64,000 nucleotides of DNA from Amylostereum areolatum. Taxonomy: Eukaryota > Basidiomycota > Agaricomycetes > Russulales > Stereaceae. Both the position numbers and the translations under genes were made by a program. This document shows, in pieces, positions 23,126 through 34,404 of the stretch. The stretch covers positions 372,001-436,000 of the forward strand of contig SAXG01000028.1 of assembly GCA_012932865.1 (NCBI GenBank), written 5' to 3'. The notes under the pieces were generated by a model that did no database searches, was not told where the DNA came from, and worked only from the letters and a program-made list of their open reading frames with translations. Every line of letters begins with the position of its first letter. Position 1 is the first letter of the stretch.

Positions 23126-26100
23126 ATGGCCTCACCACGCACTCGACGATGGGGTCCTCTCACCGCTCTTCTTGTTCTTTCGCCTCTTTTCCTTGTCGCA
23201 CCTTGGCTCACGTATAAACATCATTATGGTACGCACTCCCACCTCTGACGCGTCGTCGAGAATACTGATGCTCCTTAGCTCTTCCCACTCCTATCACAGA
23301 GCTGTGAGTCGCCTTCCTGAGAATCTGCGCGTGTGGTTGACGCGTCGGATAGCGTCGACCCCACGACAAACCTACCCCAGCTTTCCGAGTCCCAGATCCT
23401 CGCCTACACAAAACACCTCTCGGAAGATATCGGCTATCGCACCGTGGGCACCTATGAACACGCGCTCGCGGACAAATGGTTGCACGAGAAGGTGGAAGCG
23501 ATGAGGCGTGAGTGCGAGGAAGTCGTGCGCCGGACGGGACGCAAGCTCGAATGCGAGGTTTGGCGGCAGGAGGGTACTGGAAGCCATCGGTGCGTGTTTC
23601 TCTCTCCTCGTTATTTCTGTATGCCGATCCCGAAAGCACCCGCAGGTTCGATATGATGGGCAAGCGTCTATACAAGCACTACGTAAACCTGTCCAACATC
23701 ATCGTGCGCGTGTCCGACGGCACCCCCGAGGGCAAGCAGGACGCCGTCCTCGTCAATGCCCATCTCGATAGCACCCTCCCCAGTCCCGGCGCCGCCGACG
23801 ATGCGCTCTCGGTCGGCGTCATGCTTGAGTGCATACGCGTGCTCACCCACACCCCGGACTGGATGCCTAAACATGCCATCATCTTCCGTTCGTCGCTCGC
23901 TTCTTTCGCACGAAATGGCCCATCTGATCTTATGCCTTGTTAGTCTTCAACCACGCCGAGGAGTCTCTCCAGGACGGATCGCAGCTCTACTCTACCCAAC
24001 ACCCCACCGCATCGACGTGAGGTTCTGCTTCTATGCGTCGTAAGTACGCTCTCTGACGCATGCCGCAGGGTTCGCGCTTTCATCAACCTCGAGGCCGCGG
24101 GCACGACTGGCCCGGAACTGCTCTTCCAAGCGACGTCCGAGGAAATGATCGAGGCTTACTCGAAGGTCCCGCAGTGCGTAGAATTAAATCGTTGTTGTCC
24201 TCGTCTAACCTATTTTAGCCCTTTCGGAACGGTGCTTGCGAACGAGGTCTTCAGCTCAGGTGTTCTGCTCTCGGAGTGAGTGCAAAGCATCTCTTTGCGT
24301 CGCTATCCTGACGTTCCACAGCACCGATTTCCGCCAATTCGAGCTGTACCTGAACATCACCGGGCTGGATGTGGGTCGTCTTTCTGTCACCCACAATGAC
24401 TTTTGCTGACAGAGCGTTCAGATGGCGGTGGTGACGAACAGCTACATGTACCACACGCGCAAGGATGTCGTGGAGAACATTGAGCCTGGGGTCGCGCAAC
24501 ACATGGCGGAGAACACGCTCGCGATCTTGAAGCACCTCACCTCCGAGGGGTCGCCGCTGCCGTCGCTCACGACAGGCCACAAGCGCCCGACGACGGTGTT
24601 CTTCTCGCACCTCGGGTACTTTTTCATGTACTCTTTCGCGACGGCGAAAGCGATGTACGCGACCTTGACGGTGGTCGCCGTCGCGTTCGTTGCGGCGACG
24701 TATCGGGATCCGGCGCTTGCACTGGGCAAAGGCCAGCCGACCGTTGGCGTGTGGAGAGCGCAGCTGAGGGGAGTCCGCGCGATCCTCCTCGCGTTTGTGG
24801 GCGCACTTGTCGCCGCAAACGCGCACGCTGTGATTATGCATCGCGTTATGGGCAAGAACATGAGTTGGTTCTCCTCCGAGCTCTCCGCCCTTGTCCTCTA
24901 CGCGCCCGCCGCCCTCTCAGGTGAGTCTTTTTCGACGCACGACGTATACCCCCCTCTGATGCGCCGGCGCAGGTGCATTCGCGTCGCAGCTACTCATTTC
25001 GCCCGTGCATGAGCGCACTATGTTCACGGCGCTGGTGCTGCTTCTGTCGGGCAGCGCGCTGGGCGTGCAGATGATGGGGATCGGGTCGGCGGTGATGTTT
25101 TTCATGGCGGGCCTCCCGCTCTTCGTCACGCTCGTGGTCGACAGGATGATCAGCTCGAGCGCAACATCGGTGTCGCTGGCTGCGTACGCTCTTGGGCAGA
25201 TCGTCCCGCTGGTGACGGGCACGCAGATCATCTGCTCCGTCCTGGACGTGTTCGTGCCCTTGGTAGGCCTTTCTCTACGCGTGGTGGATCGCGCCTGACG
25301 TCGCATTGCAGACCGGGCGGTTTGGACGGGATGCGCCTGCAGAACACATCATCGCGACGATCGTGGCCATAACATGCGCGTACACGTTCCCGCTCGTCGC
25401 GCCGTTCGCGCACCGGTACGGCTCGCAGATGCTGCTGTACTCGGTCGTGGGCCTGAACGTGGTCATGTACATCTCGGCCATGATCTTCGCGAGCCGAAGT
25501 CCGTTCGACGCGATGCACCAGCGCCGCCTGTTCGTGCTCAGCTCGGACAACGTGCGTCTCTTCCTTCCGCTTTCCGCCCTCCTGCTCATGTCCCCCCTTT
25601 AGATCACATCGCGCGAACGGTATCTGCACATCGGCGCGGCGGATGGCGCGCCCGGGTTCGAGGAGCTCGTGCACGACATTGCGGCGCAGTTCGGGGTCGC
25701 GGGGACGTACGCGGTCCAGGAGGAGATGGACGACTGGAACGGTGACTGGGACGTGCTGTACCCCTTTTCGGCGGTAAGCCCGTGTGCGCCCGTGGTCGAC
25801 CGTGGCTGATCTCCTGCAGTTCATGTCGCCATACAAAATTCCGCTGCCGATCGACGTGGGGTACGTCTCTCCCCACGCGGCGGGCGGCGAGCACGAGTTC
25901 ACGGTGCAAGCGGTGAACGACCGCGTCGACACCGCGGCCGGGACCCGGAGCCTCACGCTCAAGATCGTGCATCCGGGCGTTATCTGGACGGGTACGCTCC
26001 TGTCTTTGACCGTCGACGTCCTGCCTCTGACCGTCTCGCCTCAGTGATCGCGTTCGACGCGCACGTCCTGAAATGGACGCTCGACGACGCGCCCCCGGAC

Positions 26101-26382
26101 GAGCACACGCGACACCACATCAAGGAGGCGTCCTTCTACGGCACAGACGTGTGGTCCATCGACCTCGTAGTCAAGCTCCCCGCGGAGGGCGAGGGCAAGC
26201 TGAAGGTGAACTTTGTCGGGGTGCAGGAGAACGCGATGTGGCCGGGGAAGATGCGGGTGAAGGCGGAGGGCGGGCCGTCGATGGCGCTGTTCGAGAAGCT
26301 GGACGGGTGGGTGACGGAGAGAACGGGCGGAGAGGTGGATCCGATGCTGCTGGGGTCGGTCGGGGGCGTGGTTGTGGTTTAG
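23126..26382 (+). CDS. PFF1: Vacuolar membrane M28 metalloprotease (Pff1 type)
   Basis: Multi-spanning vacuolar protease with a lumenal two-zinc M28 domain. The start MASPRTRRW leads into a first membrane anchor (LLVLSPLFLVAPWL). Catalytic motifs: NAHLDS (His/Asp metal ligands, about 23757), GAADDALSVG (bridging Asp), NHAEES (general-base Glu and ligand Glu, about 23952) and SYMYHTRKD (last His ligand, about 24440). From 24600 to 25550 follow several hydrophobic segments, then a soluble C-terminal domain ending at TAG 26380-26382. Exons: 23126-23228, 23279-23303, 23353-23589, 23646-23887, 23944-24016, 24069-24173, 24219-24275, 24322-24370, 24422-24920, 24973-25262, 25312-25551, 25603-25773, 25820-25991 and 26045-26382. 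All are in phase and give 866 residues. Exon 2 is only 25 nt. Confidence 0.93.
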
Positions 26383-27076
26383 AGGGGGGGCCTAGAAGAT
26401 TCACTGCTCACGCAAATCTGACGGTTTCACGCATATTGCACGATGATATACTTACGCACGTACGTACGCGCTCTGTTGTTTTTGCTATTTCGCTTGTTCG
26501 AGCTCGCTCTCCTGTACTGCGTCGTAGTATGTACTTGTAGACAAGATGTGTCTGCAAACGCAGGCGGGGACGTTTGAGAGGAAAGATCGCACTGTTTCCG
26601 CCATAACGTAACGGGAAAAATCTGCGACGTCGACGATGTGGAGAAAGAAAAGGAGTTAGGAACATCTGGGAAACCCTCACCTGCTAAAACCTGGGTAATG
26701 TGGAAGTAAATTAGATGTGGACTGTTAACGATGTTAATGAGCGATTACGGGTCTTATTCTGTGTGCATCAACGGTCGCATCTCAGCTCGTGTCAGAGGCA
26801 GAGTGGACAGAGCCACGACCGGCCTTGGGCAGAGATACCGGCTCTACCCAACTCGACAACTCTCAGGTCTCGCGCTTGGCGGTCGGCGCTCGAAGTCACT
26901 CGTGTGCGCGCACTCTCGACTCCCGTCGAGAAACAGCACGGGGAGGCTCAACAAACAGGTTGAGAGCATAACGCAACACACAGGATAGTTAAATTATGCA
27001 TTGAGATCACACAACAACAAGTTTCTAACGGGTCTTTTGGATGAAAATGCGAAAAGATGTTAAGTTACATTCCGAG
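26383..27076. other. Intergenic, PFF1 to Plavaka element
   Basis: An AT-rich 3' flank, with no supported gene and no terminal inverted repeat that I could match to the other side of the transposase. Confidence 0.4.
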
Positions 27077-30000
27077 TCAACTGAAGACTCCGGTCATATA
27101 AGTACATTTGTCTAGGAAAGGGTTGACTTGGAAAGAGCTACACAGTTCGAGAACGTTGTAGCTATTCCAATGACGGGGTGCGGTGGTTCCGAATCGAGGA
27201 AACAACTGTACGCTACGCTCAATCAATTCCACGGGGATGACCTCTGCCAAGCGACGCCCGTCTTTCATGGCCCGGGAAACCCGGTACATACGAGAGTCGG
27301 CATCAGCATCTCCAAACGGCGTGAACCATTCGATATACGCTAGATGTTTATGTGGAGGAGGTATGCCGTGGAGGAATAGGTGCTGCAAAGATTGCGTCGG
27401 CAGCGAGAAGACTGTACGCACTTGCGCGACGCGACGTCCTGCATTCAACGTGTTGCGTGTGAGTACATGCACATCCCCGAACGGCAGATGTCGACGCACC
27501 TGATAGTAATCCATCACGCCCAACCTTCACCAACACCGTGTCGAAACGGGCTGGAACTGGTCGCCCATGCCCATCCTTTCGTGCAGGACGAACATGAACA
27601 GTTTCCCGTTCGTCTCGTCCATGACCGTCGTGGTTCCAGAGTTTGATGTTGTGAAAGACGGGGACTTCGCGGAAGGGAATGAGGAGATTGTCCGCCTCCC
27701 TGCGTGCTGCAGCACGACCGAGGGAAGGATGGAGATGCTGGATGATGTAATCAGCGAGGGCATCAGCAAAGTCGACCGCACCGTAGCTGTTGCTAAGAGT
27801 ATCAAAATGGACAGCCCTGAGGGTAGGATGCTTCGTCATTTGCACATGCAGATGAACATCGTCTGCCGCGTCATTTGAGTGGTCACCGGGGACGGGACAT
27901 CCAGCCAGCCGCCATTGCATGTAGGCATGATGGCGTTGAATTTTCTCGCGCCGTTCGAGCCAAGTCGTCATCTGGGGATACTCATCCTTGTGGTTGGTTG
28001 CCCGGTATGCATCCTTGGTGAAGTCGATATGCAGGCGTTCCGACTGCTCGGTGTTGTAGTTGTCCGTCGTTCCGAATAGCTGGATGCTTGGTGCGTAATG
28101 GCGACAACCGTGAAGTTTCGGGAGGTTGAAGTCCACCCGGATGCCCAAGTCGATAAAGATATCCTTATCGTCGTGGAAACGTTGCAGAGCTTCTTCCATC
28201 GCGGCGAGGGTCTCCGTGGTATGCCGGGGATGCTGAGCAAGGTAGAGGAAATCAAGGATGGCGCGCACAGCGCGTATGAGTTGTGCAGGATCGCGGCCAT
28301 CAGGGAGGGGAAGATCCACTAGAAGGCCGAGCAGAATGCGGGCCATATCCTTATGTTCGGTGCCTGTAACTCGGCTCAGGTTCGTAATGCCCTTGGTGAA
28401 GAGCCGGGCGTTGTGGTTGGGCGGCATACGACGGCATCGCGCATCGATCTCCTCCGCACCAAAGGCTTTCGGATCTGTAACCCACTCAACGATATGTTTG
28501 ATGACGCCTTGGTGCATTTGATGGAGGATGTCGGGGGTAATGGAGGCGTAGATGTTGGTGTACGGAAGCTCTTCCCAGAAAGGGTGGAAGATGGGTTTTA
28601 GACGGGCGTTGCGACACGCAGCGTGGAACTGGGATGGATTGTCGTCCGCGAGGTCGAATATGTCCTGGATGTCATCTGGATCTCGGAGTAGATAGTCCGT
28701 CTCGTCACCAAGCTCTGCATGGGTTGCTGGGCATTTGGGACAGTCGCCGTACAGAACACCTGCAATGAGCACCTGCTCGGGATAGTCGCCGACGAAGGTG
28801 GCGAAAATCGGGTGGCATCGCCGCCACGTTCCGTCACCACTGGCCATTGCGATATCATCTTTCCCAACGGTCTTGAGAGGGGCGAGGATCTTGTTCATGC
28901 ACGCGTGGAAAAGGTTGGCCAGAGCACGGCGACGACCCGCTTTGTTTTCCATTTTGTCGAGCTTGGACGTGGGCAGGTATCCAATTAGAACTTGCGCATG
29001 GCGAGAGGGTTTCCGTCGCACGTCTTTCGGTATATTCCCGATGGTCATGTAGACTGGATAAGCGGACTTGTTGCGAAAGATAGTGACCTGGGTCTTGTCG
29101 GAGGATATGATGACTGGGATGACAGTTGCCCCAGGAGTCCGTGCTTCTAGGGTCATCTGCAAATTGGTGTCGTCAGACCTGTCATGCGGAGCGGATGAGG
29201 AAGACATAGTACTACTACCTGAGTATTCCACCACCACTTTCCTGTATTCATCTCGTCGTAAGTGCGGACGGTCTGATCCGCATCTTGATAATGACGTTCG
29301 GGGACAAATACCAAGTCCTTTGCGAATTCGGGGTCACCGAACAGGGCCCGAATGCATGGAATGATGTCGCGATAGTAGAGGTCGAGTGCTTCTCCACCGA
29401 CGAAGACCTGTTCAGCCTTGAATTTTGGACGTCCTGGCAGCTCTTCGTCGATGATCTTGTTGAGCTGATTGACCGTTTGGTATGACAGCCCAAGTCGCTC
29501 GGGAACCTGAAAAACCCATGTTAGTAAGGGATCTGACATCGGAAGAACAGTAACAAACTTCGTCCATTTGAAACAGCTCGGTCACTGCAGTAGACGAAGG
29601 ACCACGCATCTTTGCCCAGTATGCCATGGTCCAGTCGATCTTCGATTGGAAAGGGGCCCATACATTGGTGGAGTCTTGCGCGTCGGCTGATGCACGCTGG
29701 GACTCGTATGTTGAATGGGACCGTGACTGAGAAATCGGCGCGCCGGCAGATGCGAGAGGGAACGGGACTATGATGGGATCAGTGTTGATGCGGGTAGACT
29801 GGGGACGCGAGGAAGCTGCTAGAGAGGGAGGATCGGGGGGTGGGAGGTTGTTATTGGCTATGGCGTGAAGTCCGTCAATAGGAGCGTTTGGATTGACCGC
29901 AGGCTCCCAAAGCGCCGCATTCAACTCATCGTAGAGTTGAGCGTCGATTTCTGCATCCTCGTCTCCGTCTCCATCTTCATCTTCATCGTCATCTGACTCC

Positions 30001-30305
30001 AGGCCAGGCATGTCAGAGGTTGGAGGGTCCTGGTCAACATCCATGTCGCCTCCAAAATCTGCCGCGCCGTAGTCCTGGCCAAACAGATCGCCTGCAAACG
30101 TTGGGAACGGCTGCGAAGACTTGTCAGGTGCGTGAACGAGGTCCTGTGCTACTTCTTCTGTGCCCTGGGAAAGGGGATAGTAGGCCGCCTTGCATAGCGG
30201 GTTTGCGTGTGGACCACCTCGTGCAGCCTGGGCGAGGTGTTGAGAAAGGCCCGATGGTCGGTCGAAAATGCGATTGCAACCGGGACAGCGAGGCTTCTGG
30301 GACAT
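27077..30305 (-). mobile_element. Plavaka-type DNA transposon, transposase gene (frame break near 3' end)
   Basis: Fungal CACTA-related transposase. The ATG at 30305 opens an N-terminal C2H2-like finger (CPGCNRIFDRPSGLSQHL), then an acidic linker with an Asp/Glu run (about 29940-30000), then the Plavaka core: GGEALDLYYRDIIPCIRALF (exon 2), RTPGATVIPVIISSDKTQV, FVGDYPEQVLIAGVLYGDCPKC, DILHQMHQGVIKHIVEWV and KLHGCRHYAPSIQLFGTTDN with TEQSERLHIDFTKDAYRATN. Exons: 29559-30305, 29219-29506 and 27077-29156. The core frame reads openly to RFDTVLVKVG (about 27530). Just after that the C-terminal homology (RRVAQVRTVFSLPTQ) continues one frame over, so this copy is probably inactive unless the shift is an error. 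I could not define terminal repeats or a target duplication. Confidence 0.85.
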
Positions 30306-32374
30306 GGCAGAAGGAGGAACAAGGGTATAGGCATGAAGAGCTGCAAATTGGGGGAGGAGGGCGGAGGAACGTGGTGAAGAGTTGCGACAAGGAGCACGTC
30401 AGTGAATTCAATTAGTCCAGGGTCGTATTTGACATTGGACTCGTCTAAGTCGCTAATGGGTGCGAACTGAGCTAATCTCGTCCAGCGCAAGATAATTCCT
30501 GTCATGCCAAATTCCAAAGTCAGAGACGCTTGAGGTGCGTGAGCATATTTAGAACGACACGTACCATCTTTTCTTCCCGTCGCCATCCCCTCCTCCGCCA
30601 TCCCCGTTCCTCCCTCACGTTCCCCTCTCCCCTTCACCAAGTGCGATCACCCCTCTATCTCTTCCGGATCATCCATGCCTCCAAAGCCTAGGAAGTCGGC
30701 AAAGGCAAAGGCCAACACTCCTACCAATGCTGGCCAGCCTTCAGAGTCGCCTCAAGTGCGTGCGGCTCGAACACGCGCCAAGAACCGTGAAGCAGCCGCA
30801 AAGGCAGCGGCACCTACGCCGACGACGATGCTGGCCGAGTCTGGTACATCAGTTTCAGAGCTTTGTGGTGATTCTTAACTCATCTTTTATTTCACGGACA
30901 ATTGGGATGGTTGACGTGCCCTGCCAGTAGCTGCCGCGCCTCCTGACTCTGGTGAGCAGACTTTGGATTGAAAGGATTACAGCTTACATTCTGTTGCTCT
31001 CAGAGCATGGTGTCCGTGCCGTGGGGGGTCAGAAGCGTAAGACGGCAGCAACTGCAGATGCCAATGCGCCAGCCGCCTCTGTGTCGAGTGCGAAGAGACC
31101 GAAGACCCACGGTACGTTCTTCCCACGCATTCTCTCTCTAGTCGATGAGTCCCGTTACTGACGGCTATTCTCAATTTCTCATAACAGCCACTCAGCCTCG
31201 TGCACGCCCTCCCCGTGTCGATCTCCAGGCCGACGATCTTCATGTTCTTGTTCACAGCCCAGGTCACGACGGTCCCCCGTACGTCTTCCCAGATGCCGAT
31301 GCCGCCGCCGGTGCTCCCAAAACTCTCGTCGGACAGGTGATTATTTGACGTAGTATTCATTTCGCATTTGTTGACTAACCCCGTACTACAGAACGACAAC
31401 AGTTTGGTAGATGATTTGGACTCCGAAGGGGAGGAATACATCGACCTGGGCCAAGACCTGTTTGAAGCTCAACACGACGCAGACGAACTGGTCGCTTTGG
31501 CATCCAGCCATCCATCCAAGTTCAAAGCCGTCATTGAAACGGAGGTACGTAACCTTACTGTTCCGCATAAAATGGATTACTCACTTTATTTAGCGGCCTC
31601 AATTCTGGCCCGAAGCTGCTGTGCACAACCAGCAACTTGCGCGTTCGTTGGCATCGGAGGTCCCCCCTGTGGAGTCGTTTCCAGGCCTAGCGAGCGACGG
31701 AACCAACCCCGCGAGTGCCCCGACCACAGAGTATCCCGTCTCCTTTCGTAGTCCAAAACTACAATTCGAAGTTGCTCCTGGCCTTGAGGTGTGTACTTAT
31801 TCTTGTACTCATTTACTTCCTAGTAACCCATGTTTGTTCAAAGTCTGCGGTTTTGAAACCTTCCCCTCCCCAACCCTATCTCCTACCCGAGGTATCCAGT
31901 AACTTACCTGGACTCGGCGCATTCGGTGTCAATGATCCATCGATCTCGGACTCTGCAGGGCCTGCTGGATCGGGCACATTCAGCCTCCCTCCTCTGCCTC
32001 CGAAGCCGTCCTCGTCTGATTCGCCATGGTCAGTGCTGAGCGAAGTTGTCCGAGACGGCGGCCGGCTCAAGGTCACGAAGCAGAACCCGGCGCTCAAGAG
32101 TGTTCTCCACCTCGGTATCGAGCTCGTCCAAGTCGAGCTCCTTATGACCAATGCATTTCCTTTGGCCCACCAGCGGGGACAGTTCGTTCGCAGCGCGCTT
32201 GTTTCGGCAACATCTGGACGTTCAGGTGCTGAGGAAATACGTCGTCGTCTGTGCCAGGACGATGAGTATGTGCAGTCGCTTGCCCCTGTCGTACGTGATT
32301 CCTCGTTCTGAGTTGATGCATTCACTGACTTATCTTAGCTTACTGGTCGTGTTAGCATTTTTCGTGGCGAGGTG

Positions 32375-32379
32375 AAGAG
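32375..32379. repeat. Target-site duplication AAGAG, left copy
   Basis: AAGAG directly precedes the TGTCA end of the 5' LTR and is repeated after the 3' LTR at 35225-35229. Confidence 0.9.
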
Positions 32380-32861
32380 TGTCATGAACGCCTCCTAAAT
32401 ATATACATCGGACCTTACTTTACTATAGTTTACCATCGGACCTCGCATCGGACTTCGCCTCGCTTCGCATCGCGTCCGGCCCTTCGGGCATACCGGTCTT
32501 CTCGGCTTCCTCGGTCATGATCTAGACCATGGAGTCATACTTACCTCGCCTCGTGTTGTGACCCACTTCGTACTCCGTGGTACCCACTTCGTAGTCCGTC
32601 CTGACCCACTCCTACTCCGGCCTCGTTTGTCTTTGTTTGGGTCCTTATCCTCATGTATATAAGGGCTCACTAATCTATGAGGAGGGGTCATCTCGACCTT
32701 TTCTATTCTCCGGCTACCTGGGGGATCCTCCCTAAGTGCTGTAGGGGTAGATCCACACCTTCGTTTTACCTAGTTCATACCTCGTCCTATCCTCGTCTCT
32801 CCTCGCCTTGTACCTCGTCGCGACGTCCTGAACCTGCACCGCGGGTAGACCGTTGCTGACA
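32380..32861 (+). repeat. 5' LTR
   Basis: 482 bp, TG...CA ends with 5-bp inverted termini TGTCA/TGACA. It holds a TATA box (32656-32662) and three tandem degenerate blocks of the type CCCACTTCGTACTCCG between about 32571 and 32625. Confidence 0.95.
32656..32662 (+). promoter_or_regulatory. TATA box in the 5' LTR
   Basis: TATATAA followed by GGGCTCAC. The same site recurs at 35019-35025 in the 3' LTR, where it faces the downstream half of the broken DUF6532 gene. Confidence 0.55.
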
Positions 32862-32944
32862 TAAGGTCGAGATCTCCTTATCATCGTTCACCGCGTCGCT
32901 TCGTCGTACATATCGTTGCATTGCCATATCCCTTTGGGGAGCGC

Positions 32945-32962
32945 CGACCGACGTACTGGTCA
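32945..32962 (+). repeat. Type I hairpin repeat, copy 1
   Basis: GACC-gacgtact-GGTC after AGCGC-type flank (GAGCGCC). Stem of 4 bp; the outer fifth pair is C/A and unpaired. Confidence 0.65.
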
Positions 32963-33336
32963 CCCTCGGATCTAAGTCGAACTCTCGCACTGTACATCGA
33001 GTTGGCACGGGCCCTATGCCCTAATGCCTTAATCGGAACTGTTGCAGCACTGTGGCCTTATGCCTGCGCTGTAGGGGTCTATAACAGGTTAGCTGGTAAT
33101 TCCCAGCGCCTGGGCCTTGATGCCTTTCCCTTCGGGGATTGGTCAACTGCCGAACGCTTCGCCTCGGACTACTGTACTTCGCTTCGCATCGTCACGTCCG
33201 AGATGACGTAAAACTACCCCGCGTCCACGCCAAGGACGATAAACTTATGGTAGTCGCCGTATCACCGACGCACCGCTGGAATGGAGATCACTGCCCTTCG
33301 GGGTTAGGCCATCACCGGATCCTGTTATAGGAGCGC

Positions 33337-33354
33337 TGACCGACGAAATGGTCA
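33337..33354 (+). repeat. Type I hairpin repeat, copy 2
   Basis: TGACC-gacgaaat-GGTCA, perfect 5-bp stem and 8-nt loop, preceded by GAGCGC. Confidence 0.7.
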
Positions 33355-33490
33355 CCTGAATCGCAATCATCGGGTCGGAGAACTACCTCCGTTATCAAAG
33401 GGCACCTGCGTTCGCTTCGCATAGAAAAGCACGGGTCCGCAATGACACGAGGCTCCTGTCAGAGTTAACCTCATTAAACTATGACGTTCA

Positions 33491-33505
33491 GGTCCTGGAA
33501 TGACC
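33491..33505 (+). repeat. Type II hairpin repeat
   Basis: GGTC-ctggaat-GACC, 4-bp stem. Belongs to the second family with loops of TGGAAT or CGTAAT/CGCAAT type. Weaker members begin near 33433, 33533 and 33672. Confidence 0.55.
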
Positions 33506-33779
33506 ACCACCGGGCTAGACCACGCATAGCGGGTCTGGAATGTTTTAAACTTACCCACCATTGCCTCGTTTTGTCGCGATACGGGCCAGTTCCGTTCCTC
33601 GGAAACGGCTTAACAAAAGCTCTGGTCCAAGTCCCCTTGGTTCCCCTTCGCCTCCCCATGCTAGAAGGCATGGTCCGCAATGACACAATAAACTACGGCA
33701 AACATATAGGGAAAGCTTCGGATGATGTGCCCCGTGCTTGAATTAGCACACCTCTCGCTGGACATCTTGGAAAGTTTGT

Positions 33780-33795
33780 GCGTCTGGAATGACGC
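33780..33795 (+). repeat. Type II hairpin repeat
   Basis: GCGTC-tggaat-GACGC, perfect 5-bp stem with a 6-nt loop. Confidence 0.6.
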
Positions 33796-33935
33796 TTGAA
33801 GACAAGGAAATAGGTCGTTTAGGATAAACACGTGACGAGCATCCCGTCCCCCCCGGTATTTAGGGGTATCCTTCCATGTGACTTCGCTATCCCCTTCGTT
33901 AAACTAGCACCGCATCGAATTCCTATGGGAAGCGC

Positions 33936-33953
33936 TTGCCGACGTACTGGCTA
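33936..33953 (+). repeat. Type I hairpin repeat, copy 3
   Basis: TTGCC-gacgtact-GGCTA, preceded by AAGCGC. Four of five pairs form (one T/T mismatch). Confidence 0.6.
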
Positions 33954-33961
33954 CCCCCGTC

Positions 33962-33977
33962 GGGTCCGTAATGACCC
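33962..33977 (+). repeat. Type II hairpin repeat
   Basis: GGGTC-cgtaat-GACCC, perfect 5-bp stem, directly after a type I copy. Compared with GCGTC/GACGC at 33780, one pair has changed on both sides. Confidence 0.6.
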
Positions 33978-34219
33978 TGAGCAGGCTAAGCTCTGGAAAT
34001 AAACTAAAGATTACACTCAAGCATCGCCTCGGTATCCTCGGGGTCTTAGGCCTAATGTGGAAGCGACCCACAGATCAAAGTATTGGCCAAGACAATTACA
34101 CCATCGCACCGCCTCGTAGTCGTTTTATTGGTTCCGCTTCGCCTCCTTCACTAGAAGCCCTCGTTCATCGCTCCGCGTTCGCTTCGCCTTGAAAAGCATA
34201 TTGATCATCGTTCAAGCGC

Positions 34220-34237
34220 TGGCCGACGCATTGGCCA
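34220..34237 (+). repeat. Type I hairpin repeat, copy 4
   Basis: TGGCC-gacgcatt-GGCCA, perfect 5-bp stem, preceded by AAGCGC. Confidence 0.7.
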
Positions 34238-34263
34238 CTCCGCATCCTTGAGACGAGGAGCGC

Positions 34264-34281
34264 TAGCCGACGGATTGGCTA
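34264..34281 (+). repeat. Type I hairpin repeat, copy 5
   Basis: TAGCC-gacggatt-GGCTA, perfect 5-bp stem, preceded by GAGCGC. Confidence 0.7.
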
Positions 34282-34404
34282 TTCTTCGCATCGTTTTCGG
34301 CCTTAAATTGGCCATTCTTCGCATTGGTTTCGCCTTCGGGCAATTTTTTTCGCAGACGGCCATTGTACACGCTCTGTACGCTCACTTCGTTCGCTTCTGT
34401 CGCG

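Noticed and set aside
25658..25680. GGTTCGAGG resembling a Pol III internal promoter
   Set aside because: Lies inside a PFF1 coding exon without a matching A box.
32677..32859. 60-codon ORF repeated at 35040-35222
   Set aside because: The repetition is due to the LTR duplication itself. The peptide has no coding features.
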